Made by a program: the position numbers and the translations under genes
The notes under the pieces: model-generated
The model's input: only the letters and a program-made list of their open reading frames with translations
Database searches by the model: none
What the model was told of the DNA's origin: nothing
Assembly: GCF_900104345.1 (NCBI RefSeq)
Contig: NZ_FNJN01000002.1
Coordinates: forward strand, 310,001-374,000
Length of the DNA: 64,000 nucleotides
Direction: 5' to 3'
DNA from: Microbacterium testaceum StLB037
GTDB taxonomy: Bacteria; Actinomycetota; Actinomycetes; Actinomycetales; Microbacteriaceae
Shown here: positions 1 through 6,892 of the stretch, one piece after another
How the letters are laid out: each line of letters begins with the position of its first letter
Position numbering within the stretch: position 1 is the first letter of the stretch

Positions 1-187
1 TCGTCGCGGCCTGGACGACGAGGTCGACACCGCTCATGACGTCGGCGTCGGCGTAGATGCGGGGGGACTCCTCGATCCGCACCTCGAAGCCGTTGCTCCG
101 CAGGAACGGCAGGAACATCTCAGTCGTCTCGACGGGGTGGTGGCCGTCCCACCCGCCGCGCACGATCAGCGCCGTTCGTGACGTCAT
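1..187 (-). CDS. ThuA-like domain protein (partial, N-terminus only)
   Basis: The gene runs off the left edge, so only about 62 N-terminal residues are present. They read MTSRTALIVRGGWDGHHP followed by VETTEMFLPFLRSNGFEV and an Asp-rich stretch. This matches the start of ThuA (trehalose-utilisation) proteins, which have a class I glutamine-amidotransferase-like fold and open with a strand, a Gly-rich turn and a WDGHHP-type motif. A strong ribosome binding site (GGAGGAGG on the minus strand, about 191-198) lies just upstream of the ATG and supports this start. In other genomes ThuA genes often sit with sugar oxidoreductases; here the downstream neighbour is outside the window. The family is confident, but the substrate cannot be inferred. 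Confidence 0.75.
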   Translation of the reverse strand, partial: MTSRTALIVRGGWDGHHPVETTEMFLPFLRSNGFEVRIEESPRIYADADVMSGVDLVVQAAT

Positions 188-318
188 CGTCCCTCCTCCG
201 CTCCGGACGCCGGCCCCGGCTTCCGCATCGACGCCTCACGCTACCGTCGGGCGCCGACATCGCCCAGGGCTCTGCGCGAACGGGCCGGGACCGTGGCATC
301 CCGTCCGATAATGGGGGA

Positions 319-708
319 GTGGAGGTCTGGGAGACGCGCGAGTGGTTCGCCGACTACCTCGAGGCGCTCAACCGCCACGACCTCGAAGCGGTCCGCGGGC
401 TGCTGCACCCGGCCGTGCGTCGTGCGCACCTTCCCGCGGGGGCGGAGGCCTGGATCGCCGACCTCGCCGAACTGTGGCACGGCTTCCCGGATTGGCAGTG
501 GAAGCGCATCCAGCTGGTCGTCGAGGACGACCGTCTGGCGGTGCACCTGCGGGGCGGGGGAGCGCACACGGGTTCGTTCGGCCATGTGAGCCCGACCCAT
601 CGGCGGGTGAACATCGCGTCTTTCGCCATGTACCGCCTCGAGCGCGGCCGGATCGTCGAGGCGAGCGGCACCGACGACCCCGCGCAGATCCTTCTCGCTC
701 TCGGCTGA
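319..708 (+). CDS. NTF2-like / SnoaL-type small protein
   Basis: A 129-residue protein with the layout of the SnoaL/NTF2-like superfamily: an N-terminal helix with WFADYLEALNRHD, a turn rich in aromatic residues (WHGFPDW) and beta strands ending in GRIVEASGTDD. Members are small alpha+beta cone-shaped proteins that act as polyketide cyclases, ester cyclases, isomerases or ligand-binding domains, so the function is open. The reading frame stays open upstream to 178. I chose the GTG at 319 because homology-like sequence begins there and a GATAAT hexamer at 307-312 lies six bases before it, the spacing of a leaderless actinobacterial promoter. No operon partner; the next gene starts 122 bases downstream. 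Confidence 0.7.
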   Translation: MEVWETREWFADYLEALNRHDLEAVRGLLHPAVRRAHLPAGAEAWIADLAELWHGFPDWQWKRIQLVVEDDRLAVHLRGGGAHTGSFGHVSPTHRRVNIASFAMYRLERGRIVEASGTDDPAQILLALG

Positions 709-829
709 GTCGGAGCGCGTGCGGTCGGGTCTCTCGCGGCGAGCGATCTGTCAAGGGCGGCCGCCTGTCGGGGGGTCCGGGTACGGTCGCTCTCGCCCGT
801 TTCCATCCCGGGTAGAGAGAGGGGCGACC

Positions 830-1114
830 ATGGTGTCTCACGACCGCCCCGGCGCCGGAGTCGTGTGGGCTCGCGTCGAAGACGGCTTCCATGTCGGCAG
901 CAGGAACGGTGTGTTCCTGGGGTACATCGACCGCCAGGCCGGCGGCGCATTCCTCGCGTACGACGGTCGTTCGCGCCTCGTCGGCCGCTTCGACGCGCTC
1001 ACCGCCGCCATGGCCGCCGTGACCAACGACCAGCCCCCGCAGGACGCCGAGATCACCCTTCGCGAGGTGCGGGTCCCCGCGCCGCGATCGATCGACGGCG
1101 GCAAGGCCTCATGA
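830..1114 (+). CDS. Small hypothetical protein coupled to BLUF gene
   Basis: A 94-residue protein I do not recognise. It begins MVSHDRPGAGVVWARVEDGFHVGSR and has the look of a compact beta-rich domain (GVFLGYIDRQ, FLAYDGRSRLVGRFD). There is no signal peptide or membrane segment. A purine-rich GAGAGAGGGG lies just upstream of the ATG. The stop codon overlaps the ATG of the BLUF photoreceptor gene (ATGA at 1111-1114), so the two are almost certainly translated together. This makes it a candidate partner or output module of the light sensor, which is inference only. Similar short proteins occur as unannotated ORFs in Microbacteriaceae. Confidence 0.65.
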   Translation: MVSHDRPGAGVVWARVEDGFHVGSRNGVFLGYIDRQAGGAFLAYDGRSRLVGRFDALTAAMAAVTNDQPPQDAEITLREVRVPAPRSIDGGKAS

Positions 1115-1548
1115 GCTCCGACCTCGTCTCCATCTCGTACGTCAGCGCGGCCGCCGAGCCGTTCGACGACGACCGGTTGCACGACCTGCTCGCGCAGAGC
1201 CGCCGCTCGAATCACGAGCACGACCTCACCGGCATGCTGCTGTACCGTCGCGGGCGCTTCTTCCAGGTACTCGAAGGGCCGCTGGATGCCGTGGACGAGC
1301 TCATGACGAAGATCCGTCGCGACCCGCGCCATACCGATGTCCGCGTGCTGCTGACGGAGCACATCGACGACCGTCGATTCACTGAGTGGACGATGGGGTA
1401 CGAGCCGATCGGCATCCCCGCCACCCCCGCTCCCGAGGGCTTCCGCGACACCTTCGACGACCTCGAGGCCGACGACGAGGACGCGAGCATCCGCGCCGTG
1501 CGCGAACTCACCGTGTGGTTCCGCGCGCGCACGGCGAGCGACGACTGA
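1111..1548 (+). CDS. BLUF-domain blue-light sensor protein
   Basis: A 145-residue single-domain BLUF protein, a flavin-binding blue-light receptor. The residues that form the photocycle are all visible: Tyr10 in SISYVS, Asn34 in the N-x5-TG segment, Gln52 in FFQVLEG, and Trp93/Met95 in WTMG. The DPRH motif (residues 71-74) and RRFTEWTMGY are also family hallmarks. About 50 C-terminal residues after the domain are acidic and probably cap the fold. No effector domain such as EAL or cyclase is fused, so signalling must pass through a partner. The ATG overlaps the stop of the preceding 94-residue gene. Confident family assignment; the output is unknown. Confidence 0.92.
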   Translation: MSSDLVSISYVSAAAEPFDDDRLHDLLAQSRRSNHEHDLTGMLLYRRGRFFQVLEGPLDAVDELMTKIRRDPRHTDVRVLLTEHIDDRRFTEWTMGYEPIGIPATPAPEGFRDTFDDLEADDEDASIRAVRELTVWFRARTASDD

Positions 1549-1588
1549 CGCAGGGGCCTCCACGGGTCGGGCGCGGTAGCGTCGCGGG

Positions 1589-2221
1589 GTGACCTCCCAC
1601 CCCGCGGGCTCTCGCCGACGCGTCCGCTCCGTCGCCCGCATCGTCGCTGGCGTGGGCGTGCTCGGGGTCGTGCTGTTCGCCTACGGGCTGCGCATCGCGG
1701 CGGACGACCCCGGCTTCTTCGACTTCTTCGGATACTTCACCAATCAGACGAGCAGCCTGACGGCGCTCGTGCTGATCGCCGTGGGTGCCCGGGGCGCGGC
1801 GGATCGAACCGTGCCCGTCGGGCTCGCTCTCGCGTGGGCGATCGGGGCGGCCTGCCTCATCGTGGTCGCCGTCGTCTACAACGGTCTCGTCCCGGGGACG
1901 GGATCGGCCCCACCGTGGGTGAGCGCGGTGCTGCACCTCGTCTTCCCGCTGCTCGTCGTCGTCGACATCGCCACGGCTCCCGATCGTCCCCGACTCGCGT
2001 GGCGCCACCTCTGGTGGGTGCTGCCGTACCCCCTGGCGTGGGTCGCGGTCGTCCTCGCTCGCGGCGCGACCGACGGATGGGTGCCCTACGGCTTCCTCCT
2101 GCCCGAGCGGGGTCTCGCCTCTCTCGTTCTGCACGTGGTCGGCATCCTGGCCCTGCTCCTGCTCGCGGCCACGGCGGTCTGGGCGCTCGGTCGTCGACCC
2201 CGACGCGCCCCGTCGTCATAG
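1589..2221 (+). CDS. Pr6Pr family membrane protein
   Basis: A 210-residue integral membrane protein with about six hydrophobic segments. It shows the Pr6Pr-family features FDFFGYFTNQTSSLTA near residue 50 and a VPYGFLLP segment before the last helix, and resembles the FAR-17a/AIG1-like group. The biochemical function of bacterial Pr6Pr proteins is not established. The start is GTG at 1589. A TAGCGT hexamer at 1577-1582 sits six bases before it and there is no ribosome binding site, so the mRNA is probably leaderless. The stop codon overlaps the stop of the convergent SGNH gene by six bases, so no separate terminator fits between them. Confidence 0.8.
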   Translation: MTSHPAGSRRRVRSVARIVAGVGVLGVVLFAYGLRIAADDPGFFDFFGYFTNQTSSLTALVLIAVGARGAADRTVPVGLALAWAIGAACLIVVAVVYNGLVPGTGSAPPWVSAVLHLVFPLLVVVDIATAPDRPRLAWRHLWWVLPYPLAWVAVVLARGATDGWVPYGFLLPERGLASLVLHVVGILALLLLAATAVWALGRRPRRAPSS

Positions 2222-2905
2222 CGGGGGGTCGAGGGCGCGGAGCGCGGCATCCATCCGCTCCGCCATGTACGCGTACCCGGTGTCGTTCGGGTGCAAGCCG
2301 TCGGCGGCCATCCAGCTGTCGGTCGAATCGGCGTAGTGACCGTCGAGCCAGTGGCTGGCCCCCGCGATGTGGTCGGCGCCGATCCGCGCGGCGGCGTCTT
2401 CGACCCACCCCGCGATGACGTCGACCGACGCCGGGCGGTCCGCGGTGTACCAGAAGGGCTCGACGACGACGATGCGCGCGTCGGGCACGCCCTCGCGCAA
2501 GCGCTCGAGGTCGCTGTCGATCGTCTCGCGGATGCGGTCGGCCGCGCGGTCGTAGCTGAAGTTGTCGTTCAGGCCCATCGTGACGAAGACGAGGTCGGGA
2601 TCGTCGGCGATGACCTGGGCGGGGATGTCGTCGAGGCCCGGCCCCATCGAGGCGCGGCGATTGACGAACCCCAGGCCGTTCTCGCTGCGGTTGATCTCCT
2701 GCCACCCGCGCTCGGCCGAGATGATCATCGACCAGCGCTTGTCGTTGGCGCTCGCACCCGTGCCCCGCGTGTACGAATCGCCGTAGAACGACACGACCGG
2801 GCCGGTCGCGGCGGGGGCCGGTGCCGTGGTCGGGGCCGCGCACCCCGAGAAGACGAGGAGGAGGGATGCCGCGGCGACCAGGCCGAGGAGTCGTCGCGCA
2901 CGCAT
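2216..2905 (-). CDS. SGNH/GDSL-family secreted lipoprotein esterase
   Basis: A 229-residue protein with a lipoprotein signal peptide (MRARRLL, hydrophobic core, lipobox LVFSGC, so Cys25 would be lipidated). The mature part carries the SGNH hydrolase blocks: block I YGDSY with the nucleophilic Ser, a Gly in NGLG, block III GLND, and block V DGLHPN with the catalytic Asp/His pair. It should be an extracytoplasmic, membrane-anchored esterase or deacetylase of unknown substrate. The start is ATG 2905; a GAGAAT hexamer six bases upstream could give a leaderless mRNA. The 3' end overlaps the convergent Pr6Pr gene by six bases. Confidence 0.85.
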   Translation of the reverse strand: MRARRLLGLVAAASLLLVFSGCAAPTTAPAPAATGPVVSFYGDSYTRGTGASANDKRWSMIISAERGWQEINRSENGLGFVNRRASMGPGLDDIPAQVIADDPDLVFVTMGLNDNFSYDRAADRIRETIDSDLERLREGVPDARIVVVEPFWYTADRPASVDVIAGWVEDAAARIGADHIAGASHWLDGHYADSTDSWMAADGLHPNDTGYAYMAERMDAALRALDPPL

Positions 2906-2925
2906 GACCCCATTCTCGGCGGCGA

Positions 2926-3510
2926 TCACTGCTCGGGGGTCAGGGGAACCGATTCTGCGGAGAGGCGTTCGACGTGGCGTGCGATGCGCGCCGCACGGGT
3001 GGCCGGCGTCGCCGCCGTGACCACGGGGTGCAGGACGGAGTAGCGCTCCGCCTTCGTCAGGGCGTCGAAAGCGCGCGCCGCGTCGGGGACGGCGTCGAGC
3101 GCCGCGCGCAGATCGGCCGGCACCTCGATCGCCGCGGAGCCCTCGTACGCGCGCTCCCAGCGGCCGTCGGCATGGGCGCGGGCGATCTCTTCGGCCCCGC
3201 GCGGGCGCATGCGGCCCTCGTCGGTGAGGCGTGCCACGTGATCGACGTTGCGTTTCGACCACATCGAGCGGGCGCGGCGCGGGGTGAAGTGCTGCCGGAA
3301 GGTGGCGGCATCCCGAGACTGCTTCCGCCCGTCGATCCACCCGCTGCAGAGGGCCTCGTCGAGGGCCTGGGCGTAGGTGAGGGACGTGGGCGCGGTCGTC
3401 CCCTTCTTGGCGAGCACCAGCCATACGCCGTCGCTGGTGTCTTCGTGGGTGTCGAGCCACGACCGCCACCGTGCGGCGTCGTCGACGATCAGTTCGGGGG
3501 CTTCGGGCAT
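2926..3510 (-). CDS. YdeI/OmpD-associated family protein
   Basis: A 194-residue cytoplasmic protein of the YdeI/OmpD-associated family. It shows the SGWIDGR signature around residues 56-62, the TPRRARSMWS segment, and the C-terminal YdeI-type helix ending in ERLSAESV. Enterobacterial members have been linked to outer-membrane protein or peptide resistance phenotypes, but the role in Gram-positive bacteria is not known. The ATG at 3510 is preceded by GAAAGGA about seven bases upstream. It lies upstream of the SGNH lipoprotein gene on the same strand with a 20-base gap, so the two may share a transcript, although the lipoprotein also has its own candidate promoter. Confidence 0.82.
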   Translation of the reverse strand: MPEAPELIVDDAARWRSWLDTHEDTSDGVWLVLAKKGTTAPTSLTYAQALDEALCSGWIDGRKQSRDAATFRQHFTPRRARSMWSKRNVDHVARLTDEGRMRPRGAEEIARAHADGRWERAYEGSAAIEVPADLRAALDAVPDAARAFDALTKAERYSVLHPVVTAATPATRAARIARHVERLSAESVPLTPEQ

Positions 3511-3635
3511 GATCGCGGTCCTTTCCGACGGCTCACCGGACCTTAGCGCGGACCCCCGACACGCGCGCCCTATCGGAGCGGGCGCCCCACGGCAACCGGC
3601 CCCCGCCGACGCGCTCGAGAGGAGATCATCGCTGA

Positions 3636-3992
3636 ATGCGCAGTGTGACCTATGCCGGTGAGACCGTGACCACGACCGACGACGTGGCGGAGGCTCTGGT
3701 TCAACTGACGGCGTCGATCGCCGCCGAAGGGCAGGCGGAGGCCGTGAGCATCCCGATCGTCACCGACGGCGGCGCGGAAGAGGCCGAGCTCGTCATCGGC
3801 GTCGGCAACGACGTCCTCAGCGCTCCGGCCGACTGGACGGGTGAGGAGCCCGACTTCTCGTGGGCGGCGGAAGAACTCCGTCAGCACAAGCGTTTCCCCC
3901 AGGCGCCGGCCATCGCCGTCGAGCAGCCGAGCGATGACGCCAACCCCGACGCGTTCTGGGACCCCGACCTCGACGGGTTCACCCGCGCCTGA
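3636..3992 (+). CDS. Hypothetical acidic protein
   Basis: A 118-residue acidic soluble protein that I do not recognise. It contains DDVAEALVQLTASIAAEGQ early on and ends with NPDAFWDPDLDGF. There is no signal peptide or transmembrane segment. GAGAGGAGA lies 10-16 bases before the ATG and is a usable ribosome binding site. Codon use is like that of the neighbours. It stands alone, with the divergent YdeI-like gene on its left. Function unknown. Confidence 0.6.
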   Translation: MRSVTYAGETVTTTDDVAEALVQLTASIAAEGQAEAVSIPIVTDGGAEEAELVIGVGNDVLSAPADWTGEEPDFSWAAEELRQHKRFPQAPAIAVEQPSDDANPDAFWDPDLDGFTRA

Positions 3993-4211
3993 GCGGCTCG
4001 CCCCTCGCCGGGCCGCGTCCTCGCGACCATCGCCCCCCGCACCCCGCGGGGGAGCTCGTCAAGCCCACCCTCGCTCCCGCGCTCGGACGTAGCGTGGGTC
4101 CTCCGCACCGGACGCGACCGGTTCATCGCCCCGGTGCGTGAGCCCCGGACAGTTCGGGCGGCCCGCCGTTTCGCGGTGCCGCCCGGACGCTGGTACCGGG
4201 AGGATGGGGGC

Positions 4212-4973
4212 ATGCTGCACTCCCTCGTCACCGGCGCCTCGCGCGGGATCGGCCGAGCCATCGCCGTCGCCCTCGCCGCGCGCGGCGACCGCGTCGTCGT
4301 CCACTACGGCCACGACCGCGCCGCTGCCGAAGAGACACTCGCCCTGCTCCCCGGAGACGGGCACACGCTTGTCGGCGGCGACCTATCCGACCCGGCGACG
4401 GCGGAGCGCGTGGTCGGCGACGTCCTCACGGCGTTCGGACGCATAGACGTCCTGGTGAACAACGCCGCGATCGCCCCGAGCCCCGAGACCTCGCACCCGA
4501 TCGCGACCGTCGACTACGCCACCTGGCATCGCACATGGGAGCGGATGGTCGACGTCGACCTGCACGCCCCCGCGAACATGGCCTTCCTCGTCGCGCGATC
4601 GCTGATCGAGCGGGGACTGCCGGGGTCGATCGTGAACGTCGGCTCGCGCGGCGCCTTCCGCGGCGAGCCGGAGTTCCCCGCCTACGGTGCGGCGAAGGCG
4701 GGCCTGCACGCGATGGGCCAGTCCCTCGCCGTCGCCCTCGCGCCCCACGGCATCGCGGTCACGAGCGTCGCCCCCGGCTTCGTCGGCACCGCCCGGCAGC
4801 AGCAGAAGCTGACCGGGGCGGAGGGCGACGGCATCCGGGATCAAAGTCCCTTCGGTCGCGTGGCCACGCCCGAAGAGGTGGCGGATGCCGTGGTGTACCT
4901 CAGCGCGCCCGGCTCGCAGTGGGCGTCGGGAACGATCCTCGATCTGAACGGCGCCTCGCACCTGCGCACGTGA
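4212..4973 (+). CDS. SDR family oxidoreductase
   Basis: A 253-residue classical short-chain dehydrogenase/reductase. It has the TGASRGIG cofactor motif at residues 7-14, the NNAA motif, a catalytic Ser in NVGSRG and the YGAAK Tyr-x3-Lys pair. Such enzymes are NAD(P)-dependent Rossmann-fold oxidoreductases; the substrate cannot be told from sequence. The frame is open further upstream, but the ATG at 4212 follows GGAGG at a normal distance and aligns with the family start. It is a single gene with a convergent neighbour 13 bases downstream. Confidence 0.88.
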   Translation: MLHSLVTGASRGIGRAIAVALAARGDRVVVHYGHDRAAAEETLALLPGDGHTLVGGDLSDPATAERVVGDVLTAFGRIDVLVNNAAIAPSPETSHPIATVDYATWHRTWERMVDVDLHAPANMAFLVARSLIERGLPGSIVNVGSRGAFRGEPEFPAYGAAKAGLHAMGQSLAVALAPHGIAVTSVAPGFVGTARQQQKLTGAEGDGIRDQSPFGRVATPEEVADAVVYLSAPGSQWASGTILDLNGASHLRT

Positions 4974-4986
4974 CGGCCGGCACGAG

Positions 4987-5580
4987 TCAGGATCCCGCCG
5001 GACGCCCTGCGGTCATGTGCTCCACGAGAGTGGCGGGAATGCGCCTTGGCGCGGGCGACAGCGCCGTGTAGACGTCGCCCCACGTGAGCATCAGGTGCGC
5101 GCGGCTCCCCGTGACGGCAGTCCATCGCCCGGCCTCGTCCAGTCGTTCCGCGTGATCGCGCAGCGGTGAGGCGTCGGTCATCCATGCTCCCGCGCCGCTG
5201 ATCTGCCAGGACTCGCGCACGCGACGCGCGAACGGTCGGCTCCTCCACACCAGCCACGCCCACGGTCCGAGCCACACGGCCGCGCCGAACGCCACGCTCC
5301 CCGAGACGGAGGCGGCGTGGTGCGCGACGACGGCTGCGGCGATCCCGCAGAAGAAGCCGATGGTGGGCCAGATGACGGCGGCGTTCCAGGCGAGGCGCTC
5401 CTCGGGGGTGCCGTTCGGGGGGAGGACCCGCAGATGCTCGACGACGAGCCCGTGTCCGCTCAGCCGACGTTCGTACGAGCCCCAGGTGCCGCTGACGTGA
5501 GAGGGGGAGCCGGTGTTCGATCGCACGGAACGATGGTGCGCCCGCCGGATCCGCCCCGCGAGGATCCTCACGATTCCCAT
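4987..5580 (-). CDS. Membrane protein of unknown function, behind a DnaA-box cluster
   Basis: A protein of about 197 residues when started at ATG 5580 (MGIVRILAGRIRRAHH). It has two hydrophobic segments around residues 70-115 (WPTIGFFCGIAAAVV and FGAAVWLGPWAWLVW) followed by a soluble domain with TWGDVYTALSPAPR. I do not recognise it with confidence. The frame is open to 5676, but that extension translates the cluster of DnaA-box-like repeats and is unlikely to be coding; an ATG at 5598 is the alternative start. The sites at about 5626-5701 lie 46-121 bases upstream of the start, which is promoter distance, so control by DnaA is possible. Confidence 0.65.
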   Translation of the reverse strand: MGIVRILAGRIRRAHHRSVRSNTGSPSHVSGTWGSYERRLSGHGLVVEHLRVLPPNGTPEERLAWNAAVIWPTIGFFCGIAAAVVAHHAASVSGSVAFGAAVWLGPWAWLVWRSRPFARRVRESWQISGAGAWMTDASPLRDHAERLDEAGRWTAVTGSRAHLMLTWGDVYTALSPAPRRIPATLVEHMTAGRPAGS

Positions 5581-5625
5581 GCGGCAGGCGCGGCGCATCC
5601 GAGTCGTGCACACCGGCGAACAGTC

Positions 5626-5788
5626 GTCTCCACAGCTGTGGATAACTTTGTGGAAAGTGTGTGTGGAAACCGGCACCGCCTGTGCAAATAGGTGTGGATA
5701 AGCCCGTCATTCGTTAACGTGTTCGAAACTACACGCGCGTAATTCCGCGGAGCGGCGGGTCGTTTTCGGCGCTTCGCCCTGTGGAGAA
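5626..5788. promoter_or_regulatory. Cluster of DnaA-box-like sequences
   Basis: Two exact copies of the DnaA box TTATCCACA (read on the minus strand) lie at 5637-5645 and 5693-5701. Between them, in the same orientation, are three degenerate copies at 5649-5657 (CTTTCCACA), 5662-5670 (GTTTCCACA) and 5681-5689 (ATTTGCACA). Successive copies are 12, 13, 19 and 12 bases apart. An opposed copy (GTCTCCACA) lies at 5626-5634 and a one-mismatch copy (TTCTCCACA) at 5780-5788. The stretch 5636-5755 is clearly richer in A+T than its surroundings. No dnaA or dnaN gene is nearby, so this may be a DnaA-controlled promoter, a titration site or an origin-like element. Confidence 0.6.
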
Positions 5789-5817
5789 ACCCCGACCGGA
5801 TGCCACGGCCTCGGGCC

Positions 5818-6228
5818 TCAGCCCATCACGCTGCCGAAGATCCTGGCGGCGCCCACAACGCACATCGCGACCCAGAACAGCGTCCACGCCAGCAGCGCGT
5901 AACCCCAGATTGCCTCGCCCACGCTCATCCGACCGCGGCGGAAGCGGACACCGAATGCCGCTCCGATGACGAGCACGATCGCGACCACGGCCGCGAGGAC
6001 GGGCTGCTGCCACACGACCAGCAGAGGAAGGGCGAAGATGATCGCCAGCGCCGCAGCGGTGTAATTCACACCGGTGGACTGCGCCTGCACGACCTGCAGG
6101 GCGATGAATGCCACCACGATGAGCGCGATCGCGACGACCTGCAGCCACCCGAGCGCCTTCACCCAGAACGGCAGTCCCGGCCTCTCGATCCCCGCGGCAT
6201 CCGTTCGATCTTCCGAGATCTCTGTCAT
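5818..6228 (-). CDS. Small integral membrane protein
   Basis: A 136-residue protein with about four closely spaced hydrophobic helices after a short acidic N-terminus (MTEISEDRTDAAG). The helices read WVKALGWLQVVAIALIVV, YTAAALAIIFALPLLVV, a third beginning VLAAVVAIVLVIG, and WGYALLAWTLFWVAM. I do not recognise a family. The start ATG at 6228 has a very good ribosome binding site (AAGGGGGA) seven bases upstream. No operon partner is evident; the gene upstream in its direction is the tRNA-Gly. Confidence 0.65.
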   Translation of the reverse strand: MTEISEDRTDAAGIERPGLPFWVKALGWLQVVAIALIVVAFIALQVVQAQSTGVNYTAAALAIIFALPLLVVWQQPVLAAVVAIVLVIGAAFGVRFRRGRMSVGEAIWGYALLAWTLFWVAMCVVGAARIFGSVMG

Positions 6229-6360
6229 GACGTCCCCCTTCGTCGGTCCCCACCCTGGCGGGTCGCGGCGACGTGGCCGGGAGGGGTTGACGCGCGGCGG
6301 CGCGGCCGCCTCGTCTCTGTCGACGCGGGCCCACCCAAGGGTTCGCTTCACGGCAACACG

Positions 6361-6402
6361 AAAGCCCTCCCGGGCGGCCGATGGCCACCCGTGAGGGCTT
6401 TT
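6361..6402. terminator. Strong bidirectional hairpin
   Basis: Left arm AAAGCCCTC...GGGCGG and right arm CCACCCGTGAGGGCTTT pair almost completely around a seven-base loop and end in TTTT on the plus strand. It lies in the 330-base non-coding stretch 6229-6558. On the minus strand it directly follows a copy of the tRNA-Gly 3' end, just as the real tRNA is followed by its own hairpin. This non-coding stretch holds nothing else I can name apart from the two hairpins and the tRNA fragment. Confidence 0.7.
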
Positions 6403-6421
6403 GAGGGGCTGACGGGAATCG
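6400..6421 (-). repeat. Duplicated 3' end of tRNA-Gly
   Basis: A 22-base stretch identical to 6555-6576, which covers the T-arm 3' half, acceptor strand and discriminator of the tRNA-Gly gene plus three downstream bases. The identity stops abruptly at the T-loop, and no full second tRNA can be folded from the adjacent bases. A short direct repeat of a tRNA 3' end is what integrase attachment sites leave behind, but no integrase or cargo lies between the copies. It could equally be the relic of a lost tandem tRNA gene. Confidence 0.65.
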
Positions 6422-6517
6422 TCCCCACCGCCTCTCCACGCGCCGCTGCGCAGCGCGCGGAGCCTCTGGCGGCGTGGGCCCACCCGCTGCGGGTTCGGTT
6501 CCTACGGCACCCACACA

Positions 6518-6557
6518 AAAGGTCCGTTCCATCGCCAAGGCGATGAACCGGACCTTT
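6518..6557 (-). terminator. Terminator of tRNA-Gly
   Basis: A 19-base stem (AAAGGTCCG...ATCGCC against GGCGAT...CGGACCTTT, two mismatches) with a two-base loop lies immediately 3' of the tRNA on the minus strand and is followed by TTTT in that direction. It is a canonical intrinsic terminator for the tRNA transcript. Confidence 0.85.
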
Positions 6558-6558
6558 G

Positions 6559-6629
6559 AGGGGCTGACGGGAATCGAACCCGCGCTATCTGCTTGGGAAG
6601 CAGAAGTTCTGCCATTGAACTACAGCCCC
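6559..6629 (-). tRNA. tRNA-Gly (anticodon CCC)
   Basis: On the minus strand a 7-bp acceptor stem GGGGCTG/CAGCCCC closes a cloverleaf. The anticodon stem is TCTGC/GCAGA with loop TTCCCAA, giving anticodon CCC, which reads GGG. The T-arm contains GGTTCGATTCC and the discriminator is U, as expected for bacterial glycine tRNA. CCA is not encoded. A TATGCT -10-like hexamer lies about 23-28 bases upstream. A 22-base copy of the 3' end lies 154 bases away at 6400-6421. The gene glyS begins at the far right end of the window, but the two are not linked. Confidence 0.95.
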
Positions 6630-6892
6630 GTGCGCCTTGCGGCGACCCGGCCAGCATAACAGCGTCCGCGCGGCATCCCTCGGCATCCGCCCCGAGACCG
6701 CATCCACCGGCGAAACCGCACCCGTTCGTCGAGTGCGCGTTCCTTTGCGTGCGAGGGCGTGCGTTCTCGGCGAACGGATACGTCCTCGCGCACCACACGC
6801 GAGACGAACCCCGGTCCCCTCGACGCGGCCCACCCGGGCGAACGGGGCGAAACAGGCAGCACCGGCGCGGGCCCCGCCCCTAGGCTGGGGCC

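Noticed and set aside
178..318. Longer N-terminus for the NTF2-like protein
   Set aside because: The extra 47 residues are Arg/Pro/Ser-rich without pattern, overlap the ThuA-like start region and bypass the leaderless-type hexamer before GTG 319.
4014..4211. Plus-strand start of the SDR gene at 4134
   Set aside because: The extra 26 residues are basic and unrelated to SDR N-termini; GGAGG and the TGASRGIG spacing support ATG 4212.
5581..5676. Extension of the minus-strand membrane protein through the DnaA-box region
   Set aside because: The added residues simply translate the repeated boxes (HTFHKVIHSC and similar), and the conserved-looking protein starts at 5580.
6423..6517. Possible second, decayed tRNA next to tRNA-Gly
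   Set aside because: A GGTTCGGTTCC-like stretch is present, but no acceptor or anticodon stem can be paired, so I annotate only the duplicated 3' end.
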